Source: Chloroflexota bacterium
GTDB lineage: Bacteria > Chloroflexota > Anaerolineae > B4-G1
Length of the DNA: 16,414 nucleotides
Reading direction: 5' to 3'
Assembly (NCBI GenBank): GCA_011046405.1
Contig: DSAR01000437.1
Coordinates: 1-16,414 of the forward strand
The notes beneath the pieces were generated by a model, which made no database searches, had not been told where the DNA came from, and was given only the letters and a program-made list of their open reading frames with translations. Below are positions 1 to 6,796 of this stretch, piece by piece; positions within the stretch are counted from its first letter, which is position 1, and each line of letters begins with the position of its first letter. A program made the position numbers and the translations under genes.

Positions 1-66
1 AGCCACAGCGGGCACGGTCAGGAGACCGGCCCGAGCGAGTTTGCCCCGGTTTATTGAGATGATACG
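1..66 (-). repeat. Truncated copy of MITE-like element family 2
   Basis: Positions 1-66 are the exact reverse complement of 7716-7781 apart from a one-base frame at the edge, so the window opens inside a second, inverted copy of the element described at 7717-7826. The visible end carries the terminal inverted repeat (GTATCATCTCAATAA when read on the minus strand, ending at base 66). The other end lies before the window, so its length and target duplication cannot be checked. Confidence 0.8.
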
Positions 67-424
67 GTGTAAGGATGTTAGTTCATACCTATCACCAGGA
101 TTGTCCCGATCGCTAACCGGCTGGCCTGGCTGGTCTGCGCGCCAACCCAGGTGAGGCTCAGGAAACAGAGGAGATAGCGGACAGTGTGAGCAACCGGAAA
201 AGTGTGCTTGCCCACACTGTCCATAGCTTTTATCCTGGCGAATGAATTCGCGAGCTGCCGCGCGTCAGTGACGCCGCGCGTCAGTGACGCGGTGCAAAAC
301 CCGCCTTCGCGAATTAACTTCCAGTCGCCGAAGGGTGACTGTACAGCGCGTGTTTTTTACGCGCTGTTGCACACGGTTTCAACTGCCGGAATTGAAGTTG
401 AAATTTTCAATAAGCGTATTGCAA
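67..424. other. Gene-free, palindrome-rich stretch downstream of the LysM gene
   Basis: I see no credible gene here. The stretch holds several perfect inverted repeats: 179-188 with 213-222 (GGACAGTGTG arm, with an inner GCAA/TTGC pair), 245-253 with 307-315 (AATTCGCGA), 343-351 with 359-367 (ACAGCGCGT, 7-base loop), and 377-383 with 397-403 (TTTCAAC). Between them lies a tandem 16-bp duplication, 258-273 and 274-289 (CCGCGCGTCAGTGACG). None has a clear T-tract on the minus strand, so I cannot name a terminator for the LysM gene, although the 377-403 hairpin is the closest to its stop codon. The density of palindromes suggests remnants of small mobile elements. Confidence 0.6.
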
Positions 425-934
425 CTAATTCTCGTCACTCGGGATGGTCAACTCCTGGCCGACATGGATCAGATTTGGATCCTTGATCTTGTCCTTGTTG
501 GCCTCGAAGATCTCGGGCCAGCGACTGGCATCACCCAACATGTCCCGGGCAATTTTACTCAGGCTGTCGCCAGACTTGACAACGTAGACGCGCTTCTTGG
601 CTTCTTCAGCCTTTTTCTGCTCTTCTCGCGCCTTCTTGGAGCGTTCTATCGCCTCCGCTCGTTTCATCTGGGCCAGTTCAGCCTTAGCCCTGGCAGCTTC
701 CTTTTCCGCCTCCTTTGCCTTTTCCTCGGCCTCAGAGGCCTTCTTTTCGGCGGCTTCTGCTTCGCGTTCCCTTGCTTGCTTCTGTCGTTCGATGCGGGCC
801 GCCTCGGCACGGGCAACTTTGGCCTCTCTCTCCGCCTCTTCAGCGGCCTGTTTCTCATCGCGACCGGTTACTGCGTTGATGGCCCTGTCCAACAAGCCCT
901 TCTTTTCCTTATCCTCTTTCTTATCCTTCGCCAT
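425..934 (-). CDS. LysM-domain protein with long charged coiled coil, no signal peptide
   Basis: The 169-residue protein has a short Lys/Asp/Glu-rich start, a long Ala/Glu/Lys/Arg-rich helix of coiled-coil character at about 26-115, and one C-terminal LysM domain at about 116-165 (YVVKSGDSLSKIAR, later WPEIFEANKDKI and VGQELTIP). LysM domains usually bind glycan N-acetyl groups outside the cell. Here there is no signal peptide or membrane segment, so a cytoplasmic role like that of the BON-LysM protein Kbp/YgaU is possible; this is inference. The ATG at 932-934 has AAGGAG at 945-950 upstream. It is the last gene of a minus-strand run, 71 bp after the DAK2-like gene. The low-complexity helix makes homology of that part unreliable. 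Confidence 0.85.
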   Translation of the reverse strand: MAKDKKEDKEKKGLLDRAINAVTGRDEKQAAEEAEREAKVARAEAARIERQKQAREREAEAAEKKASEAEEKAKEAEKEAARAKAELAQMKRAEAIERSKKAREEQKKAEEAKKRVYVVKSGDSLSKIARDMLGDASRWPEIFEANKDKIKDPNLIHVGQELTIPSDEN

Positions 935-1005
935 TGACCTTTTTCTCCTTATACTATTATTAGATGCAGATTTGACAGATCAACTACACGATTTTGAAGC
1001 ACTCA

Positions 1006-1773
1006 TTAACTGCGACCCGCTATCGCCTGGAGAATACTCTGGGCGACAAGGCTCCCGGCAGCAGATCGTGGCGTGCGAGCTTGGAGCGGGTCCACCTGTC
1101 CGCCCACCAATACGCTCATTAGGGCCTGACCGGCGGCTGCGACGTTATCGGCTCCAGATCGCTTGGCCTGCACATACGCTATCCCAGCGGGCAGCAAGGC
1201 ATCCACCACGTCGCCTATATCCACCTGATCACCCTTCTGTTGGGTCTCTTGGGATTGCTGTCCGCCGCTCAACAGAGCACCTAACAGATTACCCACACCC
1301 GGGCGATTATCCACAGGTACGGCTTGCTGTTGTCGTCCAGTAGCGAGTTCCAGTACCTGCCCTAAGACTGAGGCGCCGACCGGGGTCTGCGGGGCTTGTT
1401 CCGGCTTTGGAAGTCCCTCGTCTGGAATCGTAGCCAGCAAAGTCTGGACCATCGTGACAATATCATCATCATCGAACGCGGAATGATCCTTCAACTGTCC
1501 GGCCGCTTGCTTCAGGCCCTCGGCATAGTACTGGCTCGTGCCACCTCGACCCTCTCTGTTGAGTCTCTGGCCAGCATGGTGCAACGCCTCTGCTGGAGGC
1601 TCGGACTGTCTGCTCTGTAGGGTGTCGACGATCATACGAAAATTTTCCACCATGTTATCGCCGTGATTGCCATTGTACCCATCCAGGCCGTTGATCTCGC
1701 TACGATGGGTCGTTATCGACTGCAGCGCAGCACCGAACAGGTTTGCAAGATCTGATGTAGATCTTTTACTCAT
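1006..1773 (-). CDS. DAK2/DhaL-like protein with degenerate metal-binding loop
   Basis: This 255-residue protein has near its N-terminus (27-41) the segment INGLDGYNGNHGDNM. It resembles the metal- and nucleotide-binding loop of DAK2/DhaL domains (LDxxxGDGDTGTNM) but is two residues shorter and lacks most of the metal-binding aspartates, so kinase activity is unlikely. The middle is Gln-rich and low in complexity (about 125-180). The C-terminal part (184-255) is helical and Ala/Gly-rich and may be a second DAK2-like helical region (DALLPAGIAYVQAKRSGADN). No signal peptide is visible. The ATG at 1771-1773 follows AGGAGG (1779-1784) by 5 bases; that Shine-Dalgarno site overlaps the end of structured repeat copy A. 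The DAK2 relationship is a motif-level judgement; the function is unknown. Confidence 0.8.
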   Translation of the reverse strand: MSKRSTSDLANLFGAALQSITTHRSEINGLDGYNGNHGDNMVENFRMIVDTLQSRQSEPPAEALHHAGQRLNREGRGGTSQYYAEGLKQAAGQLKDHSAFDDDDIVTMVQTLLATIPDEGLPKPEQAPQTPVGASVLGQVLELATGRQQQAVPVDNRPGVGNLLGALLSGGQQSQETQQKGDQVDIGDVVDALLPAGIAYVQAKRSGADNVAAAGQALMSVLVGGQVDPLQARTPRSAAGSLVAQSILQAIAGRS

Positions 1774-1781
1774 TGTCTCCT

Positions 1782-1872
1782 CCTAACCTGATAGAAGCCA
1801 GAAGCAATAAAGGGCGCCGATGGCAGAAGCGAAGCGGCTCTTGCTCGCTGTGCAAGAATCTCATCGGTTAGG
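1782..1872. repeat. Structured CCTAAC/GTTAGG repeat, copy A (leader of DAK2-like gene)
   Basis: A 91-bp element closed by CCTAACC (1782-1788) and GGTTAGG (1866-1872). A second stem is formed by CCGATG (1817-1822) and CATCGG (1862-1867, which shares two bases with the outer arm). Inside is a hairpin around TTGCTCGCTGTGC (1841-1853). It is closely similar to copy B, with an extra GC-rich segment near 1826-1838. Read on the minus strand, its 3' arm GGTTAGG overlaps by three bases the AGGAGG ribosome-binding site of the downstream gene. Confidence 0.8.
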
Positions 1873-2075
1873 CCCTACGCATGGTCCGGGACTTCGTTGG
1901 GAAAATGAGGCCCCTTTTAGGCAATCCCTGATCATCGCTTGCTCCAGATGGACCACACAGTCCGGCTGCTGGGCGTGGATTGTGGCCCGCGCTGAAGACG
2001 AAATGAGGGGGCCAAGGACGGCCTGGGCATCGCGCCATATCGACAAAAACTTGTCGATGTTGACCCGGTAAGGGC
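1873..2075. other. Spacer between DUF4332 gene and repeat copy A
   Basis: Two hundred bases without a recognisable gene. A perfect hairpin, ATCGACAA / TTGTCGAT (2039-2046 and 2051-2058, loop AAAC), lies shortly after the DUF4332 stop codon but has no T-tract. On the minus strand an uninterrupted frame runs from within the end of the DUF4332 gene through about 1861, giving a helical-looking peptide (for example VVHLEQAMIRDCLKGA). It has no ribosome-binding site that I can see and I do not recognise it; it could be a decayed gene fragment or chance. Confidence 0.4.
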
Positions 2076-2480
2076 CTAATACGATACAGCGCGCTCCATG
2101 GTCTTAGCTTGCTCAATCCAATCAGCGACCATAGAAAGCGCTGGCGGACGGCGAACCAAGCGCTTGGCCTCGTTCACCTCCAACAGCTTTTCGTGCAGGT
2201 TCTCCGCGTTGCGCTGGGCCAACTCGGGCACTGTGTCCACTCCGGATCTTTCCAGTAGATCGCTGTATTCCTCGCCAAGACCCTTGATGCGCATCAAATC
2301 AGCCCGATTGACCCAGTTCAGGATGTACTCGCTGCCGATGCCGGTCTTCTCCTGCAGTTCTTGACGTCCCTTAACGGTCGCTCCGGCCTGCAGCAGTGAT
2401 TCTATACTGCGAATCCCCGCTGCCCGCAACTTCTCTGCAAACGTAGGGCCAATACCCTCAATCACCTCTAGCTTGGTCAT
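2076..2480 (-). CDS. DUF4332 helix-hairpin-helix protein
   Basis: The 134-residue protein matches the DUF4332 pattern over its whole length. It has two helix-hairpin-helix-like units: LEVIEGIGPTFAEKLRAAGI at 4-23 and RIKGLGEEYSDLLERSGV at 63-80, followed by the family-typical DTVPELAQRN (81-90) and NEAKRLVRRPP. These motifs contact DNA backbone in other proteins, but no function is established for DUF4332; DNA binding is an inference. The ATG at 2478-2480 is preceded by AAGGAG (2488-2493) with a 7-base spacer. It starts 54 bp after the DUF2267-like gene in the same direction, so the two are probably cotranscribed. The protein is cytoplasmic, with no signal peptide. Confidence 0.9.
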   Translation of the reverse strand: MTKLEVIEGIGPTFAEKLRAAGIRSIESLLQAGATVKGRQELQEKTGIGSEYILNWVNRADLMRIKGLGEEYSDLLERSGVDTVPELAQRNAENLHEKLLEVNEAKRLVRRPPALSMVADWIEQAKTMERAVSY

Positions 2481-2534
2481 TGTTTATCTCCTTTTTTGCC
2501 TCGCTTTTCAGCCGACTGAACATCACATGGGAAT

Positions 2535-2741
2535 CTACTTCTTGCCTAGAATGCTGCCTAGCCCTCCAGCTAAATCCCCCAAGCCCCCCACAGCATTAGC
2601 ACTTAACGCGTTATCGATCTGCCCTGCGATAGGAGCTGGTAGCTTTTCCTTGAGGAAGCCTATGACAACATCTACGGCCTGTCTGGACATCTCTTCAGAA
2701 AGACCTGTCTTCTTGGAAACTAACTTGACCAATTCATCCAT
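2535..2741 (-). CDS. Small helical protein, DUF2267-like
   Basis: This 68-residue protein begins MDELVKLVSKKTGLSEEMSR and has an amphipathic helical repeat plus a Gly-rich tail (GGLGDLAGGLGSILGKK). The 'TGLSEEMSRQAVDVVIGFLKEKLP' stretch at 13-36 resembles one repeat of DUF2267 proteins, and the Gly/Leu tail recalls DUF937 (YidB) proteins; the assignment is tentative. The ATG at 2739-2741 is preceded by AGGGGAG (2748-2754), 6 bases away. It is the first gene of the minus-strand run 2741-425 and has a candidate promoter at 2762-2791. Being small, it rests on its good ribosome-binding site and family resemblance. Confidence 0.75.
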   Translation of the reverse strand: MDELVKLVSKKTGLSEEMSRQAVDVVIGFLKEKLPAPIAGQIDNALSANAVGGLGDLAGGLGSILGKK

Positions 2742-2761
2742 TCTTTCTCCCCTTTCTTTCT

Positions 2762-2791
2762 ATCATACACGATTTTGGATAGGGCGTGTCA
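2762..2791 (-). promoter_or_regulatory. Candidate promoter of the small-protein run
   Basis: On the minus strand TATGAT (2762-2767) is preceded, 18 bases upstream, by TGACAC (2786-2791). The -10 is good and the -35 is weak. It lies directly upstream of the DUF2267-like gene, which suits a promoter for the whole run, but this is sequence resemblance only. Confidence 0.35.
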
Positions 2792-2896
2792 GCGGATCAG
2801 GCTTTTTACACTTTGTATAAAATGTCAAATACCCCTACATATAGTGGTTTTTGCCCTGAAAAATAGGCATAAAAGCGCTATAGATTTTGTCCAAAG

Positions 2897-3348
2897 TCCA
2901 ATACTACGGTTTTCTACGTCTTGTTCGACCGGTGCTATGCGTCGGACAAGTTGATCAAGTTCATTCGACGTCAAGGTTGGCACGTCATTTGCGCCCTCAA
3001 GCGCAATCGCAAGTTGAATGGTAAGCGAGTTGAGCAATGGGATCAGCAGTTGAGGCAGCGGTATACCCGTGTTCGGGTTCCCGCTGCAGACGGGGCGCCA
3101 TCCGCACTTATCTGGTGCGCTCGGTGCAAGGGCGTCTGAATGAGGTTCCCTTCGATGTCTGCGTACTCATCTCCAGACGGCACCATCGGGACAAGCGCCC
3201 AAAGTGCTTCCTGTGCACAAACCTGACATTGACTGCACAGAGAATACTGAACTGGTATGGCGCCCGCTGGCCCTTGGAAGTCGACGTTCACTTTGCTAGA
3301 GTTCAGTCTATCATGATTATACACGATCTTGATTGCCGGGTAAAGTAG
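2897..3348 (+). pseudogene. IS4/IS701-type DDE transposase remnant (frameshifted, deleted)
   Basis: Two overlapping frames carry parts of one transposase. Frame one (to 3139) reads VLFDRCYASDKLIKFIRRQG, then WHVICALKRNRKLNG and QRYTRVRV; this contains the D of the second catalytic region of IS4/IS701-like DDE transposases. Frame two (about 3090-3348) continues with RTYLVRSVQGRLNEVPFDV, RRHHRDKRPKCFLCTNLTL and YGARWPLEVD; the last carries the usual W-x-x-E catalytic region. The switch occurs near 3090-3100. After 'LEVD' the family-typical segment is missing and the frame soon stops, so there is also an internal deletion. The N-terminal half and both IS ends are absent. It is an old, inactive insertion between the two minus-strand gene groups. 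Confidence 0.8.
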
Positions 3349-3583
3349 AGATTCTACCTCAGAGAAACGAGGGGGAGAAGGTTCCTATCTCAGTGGACGA
3401 GTGGAAAGGGCAGAAAAACTCACAGGTGAAAAGGCGTATCGTTTTCACGAGCGCCAGGTAAGTGGGCATAGAGGCGGCTGCAACCGCCAGCCGCCTTCAG
3501 TCTATGCTGTTGTCACGAACGTTTCCTACTTCGCTCGTCAGGGAGACCAGCCTCCTTTGGGGTATCTTTCCCTTAAATCTTCA
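3349..3583. other. Spacer with GC-rich hairpin downstream of the prenyl synthase gene
   Basis: No credible gene. A strong hairpin, AGGCGGCTG (3472-3480) with CAGCCGCCT (3488-3496), loop CAACCGC, is embedded in a wider imperfect pair CATAG / CTATG (3467-3471 and 3502-3506). It lies about 90 bp beyond the stop codon of the minus-strand prenyl synthase gene and could act as a terminator, but there is no T-tract. Confidence 0.45.
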
Positions 3584-4603
3584 TTACTGTGCTCGGTTCA
3601 GTAGCTTCTGCGCCAGGTCATACAGCCCTTGAGCAGCTGCGCCATGCACATCGGCCACCTCCAGGGCAGCCAGAGCCTCGTCGTGATGGGCCTTTTCCAA
3701 TTCCTCGGCATAAGCTCGGCTGCCGCACGCCTGGAGTAACTCGGTCGCCCGATCGACGTCGGCCGGCGTCAGCGTTGCTTGGGCCAACAGATGCCGCAAC
3801 TGCTCATCACGAGCCAGGCCGTGCAGAATGGGTAATGACTTCTTACGCCGGACGATGTCGGAACCGACAGGTTTACCCGTCACCTCAGAATTTCCCCAGA
3901 TGCCCAAAATGTCGTCCCGTATCTGGAAGGCGAGCCCCAGGTGCCGGCCAAAGGCGCGCAAGCTCTCTCGCCGTTTGATAGACGCTTCGGCAATGAGCGC
4001 GCCCATCTCACAGGAGCAAGCCACCAGCGCCGCCGTTTTCCGCTCGATCATCGCCAAGTATTCGTCGACCATCACGCCCTCTCGGCTCTCGAAACCAATG
4101 TCCAGATATTGCCCCCCGGTGATCAAGACACAGGTCTGGTTGAATAGTCTCGAGGCCGATATCACTGTCGTCGAGGGTACACCCCGGTCGATGAGCCTCG
4201 ATAAGGCCAGCTGAGACAACGCGAACAACGTATCACCGGCGTTGATGCCCTGGGGACGTCCCCACAATCGCCAGACGGTCGAACGTCCACGCCTTGTTTC
4301 GTCATTATCCTGGATGTCATCGTGGATGAGCGTGAAATTGTGCATCAACTCCAACGCCGACGCGGCTGGCAGCGCCTGTTCCCAGTCCATCTGGCAGGCT
4401 TCACACGAAAGGAGACATAGAACAGGACGTATTCGCTTGCCGGTCCAGGTCGAGGTAGGTTGAAAGGATTGATCGACCCATCCAAGATGGTAGCGCAGCA
4501 TGCCGTATAAGCCCGCGTGGCGTTCGTCATCAGTCTGAAGCACAAGACGCATCTCCGCTTCGAGGGGTGGAAGATAGCGGTCAAAGTACATTTGAATGCT
4601 CAT
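3584..4603 (-). CDS. Short-chain polyprenyl diphosphate synthase (FPP/GGPP type)
   Basis: A 339-residue trans-isoprenyl diphosphate synthase, which condenses isopentenyl diphosphate with allylic diphosphates in the cytoplasm. Visible motifs in order: GKRIRP (55-60), the first Asp-rich motif HDDIQDND (DDxxD at 95-99) followed by RRG (104-106), GGQ (163-165), KT (189-190), the second Asp-rich motif QIRDDILG (DDxxx from 230), and GKPVGSDIVRRKKSLP (243-258). There is no two-residue insertion in the first motif and the fifth residue before it is Phe90. In this family that suggests a C15-C20 product rather than a long chain. The ATG at 4601-4603 starts 18 bp after the DUF116 stop, with TAAGGT upstream (4613-4618), so the two are probably one operon. 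Exact product length cannot be read from sequence. Confidence 0.95.
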   Translation of the reverse strand: MSIQMYFDRYLPPLEAEMRLVLQTDDERHAGLYGMLRYHLGWVDQSFQPTSTWTGKRIRPVLCLLSCEACQMDWEQALPAASALELMHNFTLIHDDIQDNDETRRGRSTVWRLWGRPQGINAGDTLFALSQLALSRLIDRGVPSTTVISASRLFNQTCVLITGGQYLDIGFESREGVMVDEYLAMIERKTAALVACSCEMGALIAEASIKRRESLRAFGRHLGLAFQIRDDILGIWGNSEVTGKPVGSDIVRRKKSLPILHGLARDEQLRHLLAQATLTPADVDRATELLQACGSRAYAEELEKAHHDEALAALEVADVHGAAAQGLYDLAQKLLNRAQ

Positions 4604-4621
4604 TCTTTTTTTACCTTATTC

Positions 4622-5083
4622 TCATCGATCACCCTTTGACTTATGACCGTTGGTCGCCGCAATCACTTTGCAAGCCAACGAGACGTCGACCTTCGTATCG
4701 ACACAGCCATCTTGCACGAGCGCTACCATGGCTACAGCCGGTTTACGCGTCTCCCACGTCATCTGCTCAATCGTCTCCAGACCCTCTTCTAGCTCTTTGT
4801 CGCAAGCGATAGCTACCACGCCCACCGGTTGCCGTTCGGCAAGAAAGCGCACTGCCAATCGCCCGCCCGGTGCAACACATATTCCGCCATAGCCTTTCTC
4901 GAGAGCGACAGCTCGAAGCTGATAGATCGCACATTCGGTGTGAGAACAATCAGAACAATCCAATCCTTGCTTGGTCATCTTGCCCGGACAGTCCTGACTG
5001 GGTCGCAGGCAATGAGGAAGCAATAAAACCCGTTGGGCAAAAGGCACCTCGCCCAAATTATTATAAGATTTCTTTTCGGTCAC
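4622..5083 (-). CDS. DUF116 cysteine-rich protein
   Basis: The 153-residue protein matches the DUF116 family: LLPHCLRPSQDCPGK (21-35) followed by LDCSDCSHTEC (41-51), then EKGYGGICVAPGGRL and PVGVVAIACDKELEEGLE. Nine cysteines (25, 32, 43, 46, 51, 69, 94, 127, 138) suggest metal or iron-sulfur binding, which is inference; DUF116 has no established reaction. The start is GTG at 5081-5083, with AGGAGG (5094-5099) 10 bases upstream; no better ATG exists. It is 18 bp upstream of the prenyl synthase gene, on the same strand, and downstream of the IPP isomerase gene across a repeat-filled gap, so a link with isoprenoid metabolism is suggested by position only. Confidence 0.88.
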   Translation of the reverse strand: MTEKKSYNNLGEVPFAQRVLLLPHCLRPSQDCPGKMTKQGLDCSDCSHTECAIYQLRAVALEKGYGGICVAPGGRLAVRFLAERQPVGVVAIACDKELEEGLETIEQMTWETRKPAVAMVALVQDGCVDTKVDVSLACKVIAATNGHKSKGDR

Positions 5084-5130
5084 AAGCTAATTTCCTCCTG
5101 TAATTCGCTACCGTACACTTTTTATTTTGC

Positions 5131-5226
5131 CACGAATTACACGAATTAGCACGAATTACACGAATTGTCACTAATCCGGATTTTTCGTGTTAATTCGTGC
5201 AAACCTGTCCTGAGCGTAGTCGAAGG
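5131..5226. repeat. CACGAATT repeats and a CTGAGCGTAGTCGAAGG palindrome-type repeat
   Basis: Two 17-bp direct repeats (CACGAATTACACGAATT) occupy 5131-5147 and 5150-5166. The segment 5149-5164 is nearly complementary to 5184-5200 (TTCGTGTTAATTCGTGC), so it can fold into a long hairpin. It is followed at 5204-5226 by CCTGTCCTGAGCGTAGTCGAA plus GG, a type of short interspersed repeat I know from many bacterial genomes. These lie between the isomerase and DUF116 genes and may separate them transcriptionally. Confidence 0.7.
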
Positions 5227-5267
5227 ATTCGTGGCTAATCTCTCACCGCGACCATGCGAAATCTCAA

Positions 5268-5312
5268 ACCCCCGCCCATCCGCTGCAAACGGACGGTAGG
5301 CTGAGCAGTTAC
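5268..5312 (+). repeat. 5'-truncated copy of MITE-like element family 1
   Basis: Positions 5268-5312 match the right half of the elements at 7299-7385 and 9838-9923 almost base for base, ending with the terminal repeat CTGAGCAGTTAC. The left half, including the GTAACTGCTCAG end, is replaced by unrelated sequence, so this copy is decayed and no target duplication can be identified. Confidence 0.85.
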
Positions 5313-5370
5313 GTCAAGATAAGCACCAACTGCTAATTAGAATGGCGCTGGTCTCTCTTGGCAGCATCAG

Positions 5371-6390
5371 TTATGCCTGAGCGACGAGAGATGTATGCCG
5401 GAGTGACTGAAGATCGACAAGTCCGGCGGAAAACATAGCCACACGCATCTGTGATACCAGCACAGCGATGAGATCGTTCACGGCCTCGGTCGAGATGATC
5501 GCCGCATGTAGAAACGGTCCCGCAATTCCACAAATCGTAGCGCCAAGGGCTATCGCTTTAGCCATTTGAATGCCGTCGCGGATCCCACCACTGGCGATGA
5601 TGGGCAGCGTGGGTATACATCGACGAAGCATTTGCAGACTCTCCACCGTCGGTATCCCCCAGTCGGCAAAAGCCGCAGCCACCCGCCGCTGGTGATCGGT
5701 GCGCGCGCGGTGCATCTCCACTTGGCTCCACGAGCTGCCTCCAGCGCCTGCTATATCGAGAACGGCGACACCTGCATCGAGCAACTGGCGTGCGACGTCG
5801 TCCGACACACCCCACCCAACTTCCTTGACCACCACCGGTGTTTCCAGTGCTCTGCATACCGCTTCAATTTTGGACAGCAATCCGGCAAAGCGTGTATTCC
5901 CCTCCGGCTGTAGCGCCTCTTGCAAAGGGTTGAGGTGCAAAATCAAAGCATCCGCCTCGATCATCTCGACTGCCCGACGGCATTCGTCAGGGCCGTAACC
6001 GTAGTTCAGTTGGACCGCTCCCAGGTTCGCCATCAACAAAATATCCGGTGCGACGTGACGCACCTGGTATGTATCGACCAGCGAGGGGTCCTCAATGGCT
6101 GCCCGTTGTGAACCGACGCCCAGGCCAATGCCAGCCGCTTGCGCAGCTTTGGCCAAGCGCAAGTTCAAGATGCGAGCTTCCGACGTCCCACCTGTCATAG
6201 ACGAGATCAAAAGAGGGGCCGCTAATCGTTTCCCTAAAAAAGCAAGGGATGTATCGACGTCCTCCAGATTGAATCCCGGCAGCGCACAATGCGTGAAACG
6301 ATACTGGTCAAATCCAGGGTCGATATTTTTTCCGTCGATGTCCTCGTTTAGATTGATACGAATGTGATCAGATTTTCGTTGCTGGTGCAT
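5371..6390 (-). CDS. fni: Isopentenyl-diphosphate delta-isomerase, type 2 (FMN-dependent)
   Basis: A 339-residue flavoenzyme that interconverts isopentenyl and dimethylallyl diphosphate with FMN and Mg2+. The TIM-barrel motifs are all present: RKSDHI (5-10), SSMTGGTSEA (63-72), GVGSQRAA (91-98), ANLGAVQLNYG (121-131), HLNPLQE (152-158, with the family's catalytic Gln157 and metal-binding Glu158), VVKEVGWG (187-194), AGAGGSSW (214-221) and ASGGIRDG (266-273). I start at the ATG 6388-6390 because AGGGGAG (6394-6400) stands 3 bases upstream and family members begin at this point; the frame is open further but that extension only translates repeat copy B. It starts a leftward gene group with the DUF116 and prenyl synthase genes. 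Type 2 enzymes often accompany a mevalonate pathway, whose genes are not in this window. Confidence 0.95.
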   Translation of the reverse strand: MHQQRKSDHIRINLNEDIDGKNIDPGFDQYRFTHCALPGFNLEDVDTSLAFLGKRLAAPLLISSMTGGTSEARILNLRLAKAAQAAGIGLGVGSQRAAIEDPSLVDTYQVRHVAPDILLMANLGAVQLNYGYGPDECRRAVEMIEADALILHLNPLQEALQPEGNTRFAGLLSKIEAVCRALETPVVVKEVGWGVSDDVARQLLDAGVAVLDIAGAGGSSWSQVEMHRARTDHQRRVAAAFADWGIPTVESLQMLRRCIPTLPIIASGGIRDGIQMAKAIALGATICGIAGPFLHAAIISTEAVNDLIAVLVSQMRVAMFSAGLVDLQSLRHTSLVAQA

Positions 6391-6397
6391 AGACTCC

Positions 6398-6478
6398 CCT
6401 AACCCGGACAAAGCCGGAACCAATAAAGGACGCCGATGGCACATTCTTGCTCGCTGTGCAAGAATCTCATCGGTTAGG
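6398..6478. repeat. Structured CCTAAC/GTTAGG repeat, copy B (leader of IPP isomerase)
   Basis: An 81-bp element closed by CCTAACC (6398-6404) and GGTTAGG (6472-6478), with an inner CCGATG/CATCGG pair, a CCGG/CCGG mini-stem next to the left arm, and an ATTCTTGC/GCAAGAAT hairpin around 6444-6464. On the isomerase transcript the 3' arm GGTTAGG overlaps the AGGGGAG ribosome-binding site (6394-6400) by three bases, so folding would partly mask it. Confidence 0.82.
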
Positions 6479-6549
6479 CCCTATTATTCGAATTCATCCG
6501 TAACTCTCGGGCCTGATCTGTGTTTTTACATAACAGATGGTGACATCAT

Positions 6550-6646
6550 CCTAACCTGGCAGAAGCCGCTGCGCTTCCAAGCCAGATCCAAAAAGGAGCC
6601 ATTGGCCGTAAATTCTTGCTCGCCGTGCAAGGATTCGATTGTTAGG
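6550..6646. repeat. Structured CCTAAC/GTTAGG repeat, copy C
   Basis: A 97-bp relative of copies A and B. CCTAAC (6550-6555) pairs with GTTAGG (6641-6646). Directly inside the left arm is a hairpin CTGGC/GCCAG with an inner GAAGC/GCTTC pair. The conserved loop hairpin appears as ATTCTTGCTCGCCGTGCAAG near 6612-6631. It lies in the putative isomerase leader, upstream of copy B. Confidence 0.75.
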
Positions 6647-6730
6647 CCCCAATAAATTGGAGAGGAGGATGCAGGTGGCTCGCTGCCCGCAAAATCCCAC
6701 CATTTCCTACTTATCGAGAGGATATAGTGA

Positions 6731-6759
6731 ATCATACCGGTAGTGGCGGGAGTTGTCAA
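6731..6759 (-). promoter_or_regulatory. Leftward promoter toward the IPP isomerase
   Basis: On the minus strand TTGACA (6754-6759) is followed after exactly 17 bases by TATGAT (6731-6736), an almost perfect housekeeping-type promoter. The expected start near 6724 gives a leader of about 330 nucleotides that contains repeat copies C and B before the isomerase start codon. Confidence 0.65.
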
Positions 6760-6775
6760 CTATACAGTTTGACAA
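6753..6775. promoter_or_regulatory. Inverted repeat between the divergent -35 boxes
   Basis: TTGTCAA (6753-6759) and TTGACAA (6769-6775) form a 7-bp inverted repeat with a 9-base spacer. Each arm contains the -35 box of one of the two divergent promoters. The simplest reading is two back-to-back -35 hexamers; a repressor operator covering both is a possible alternative. Confidence 0.45.
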
Positions 6776-6796
6776 ACTCGGCTTAACAGATAGAAT
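6769..6796 (+). promoter_or_regulatory. Rightward promoter of the acyl carrier protein gene
   Basis: TTGACA (6769-6774), 16 bases, TAGAAT (6791-6796). This is the same pair of hexamers with the same spacing as the promoter of the lipid operon at 16250-16277. The expected start near 6803 lies immediately before structured element D, leaving a leader of about 180 nucleotides. Confidence 0.7.

Noticed and set aside
597..1343. Long plus-strand open frame, 248 codons
   Set aside because: It is a shadow of the Ala/Glu/Lys-rich LysM gene and the DAK2-like gene; its Ser/Ala/Phe-rich translation has no domain and no suitable ribosome-binding site.
3401..3604. Plus-strand open frame of 67 codons after the transposase remnant
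   Set aside because: It spans a GC-rich hairpin and the end of the convergent prenyl synthase gene, has no ribosome-binding site and no recognisable sequence.
5131..5200. Possible CRISPR-like direct repeats (CACGAATTACACGAATT)
   Set aside because: There are only two full repeats with a 2-base spacer, no regular unique spacers and no cas genes; this is an ordinary interspersed repeat.
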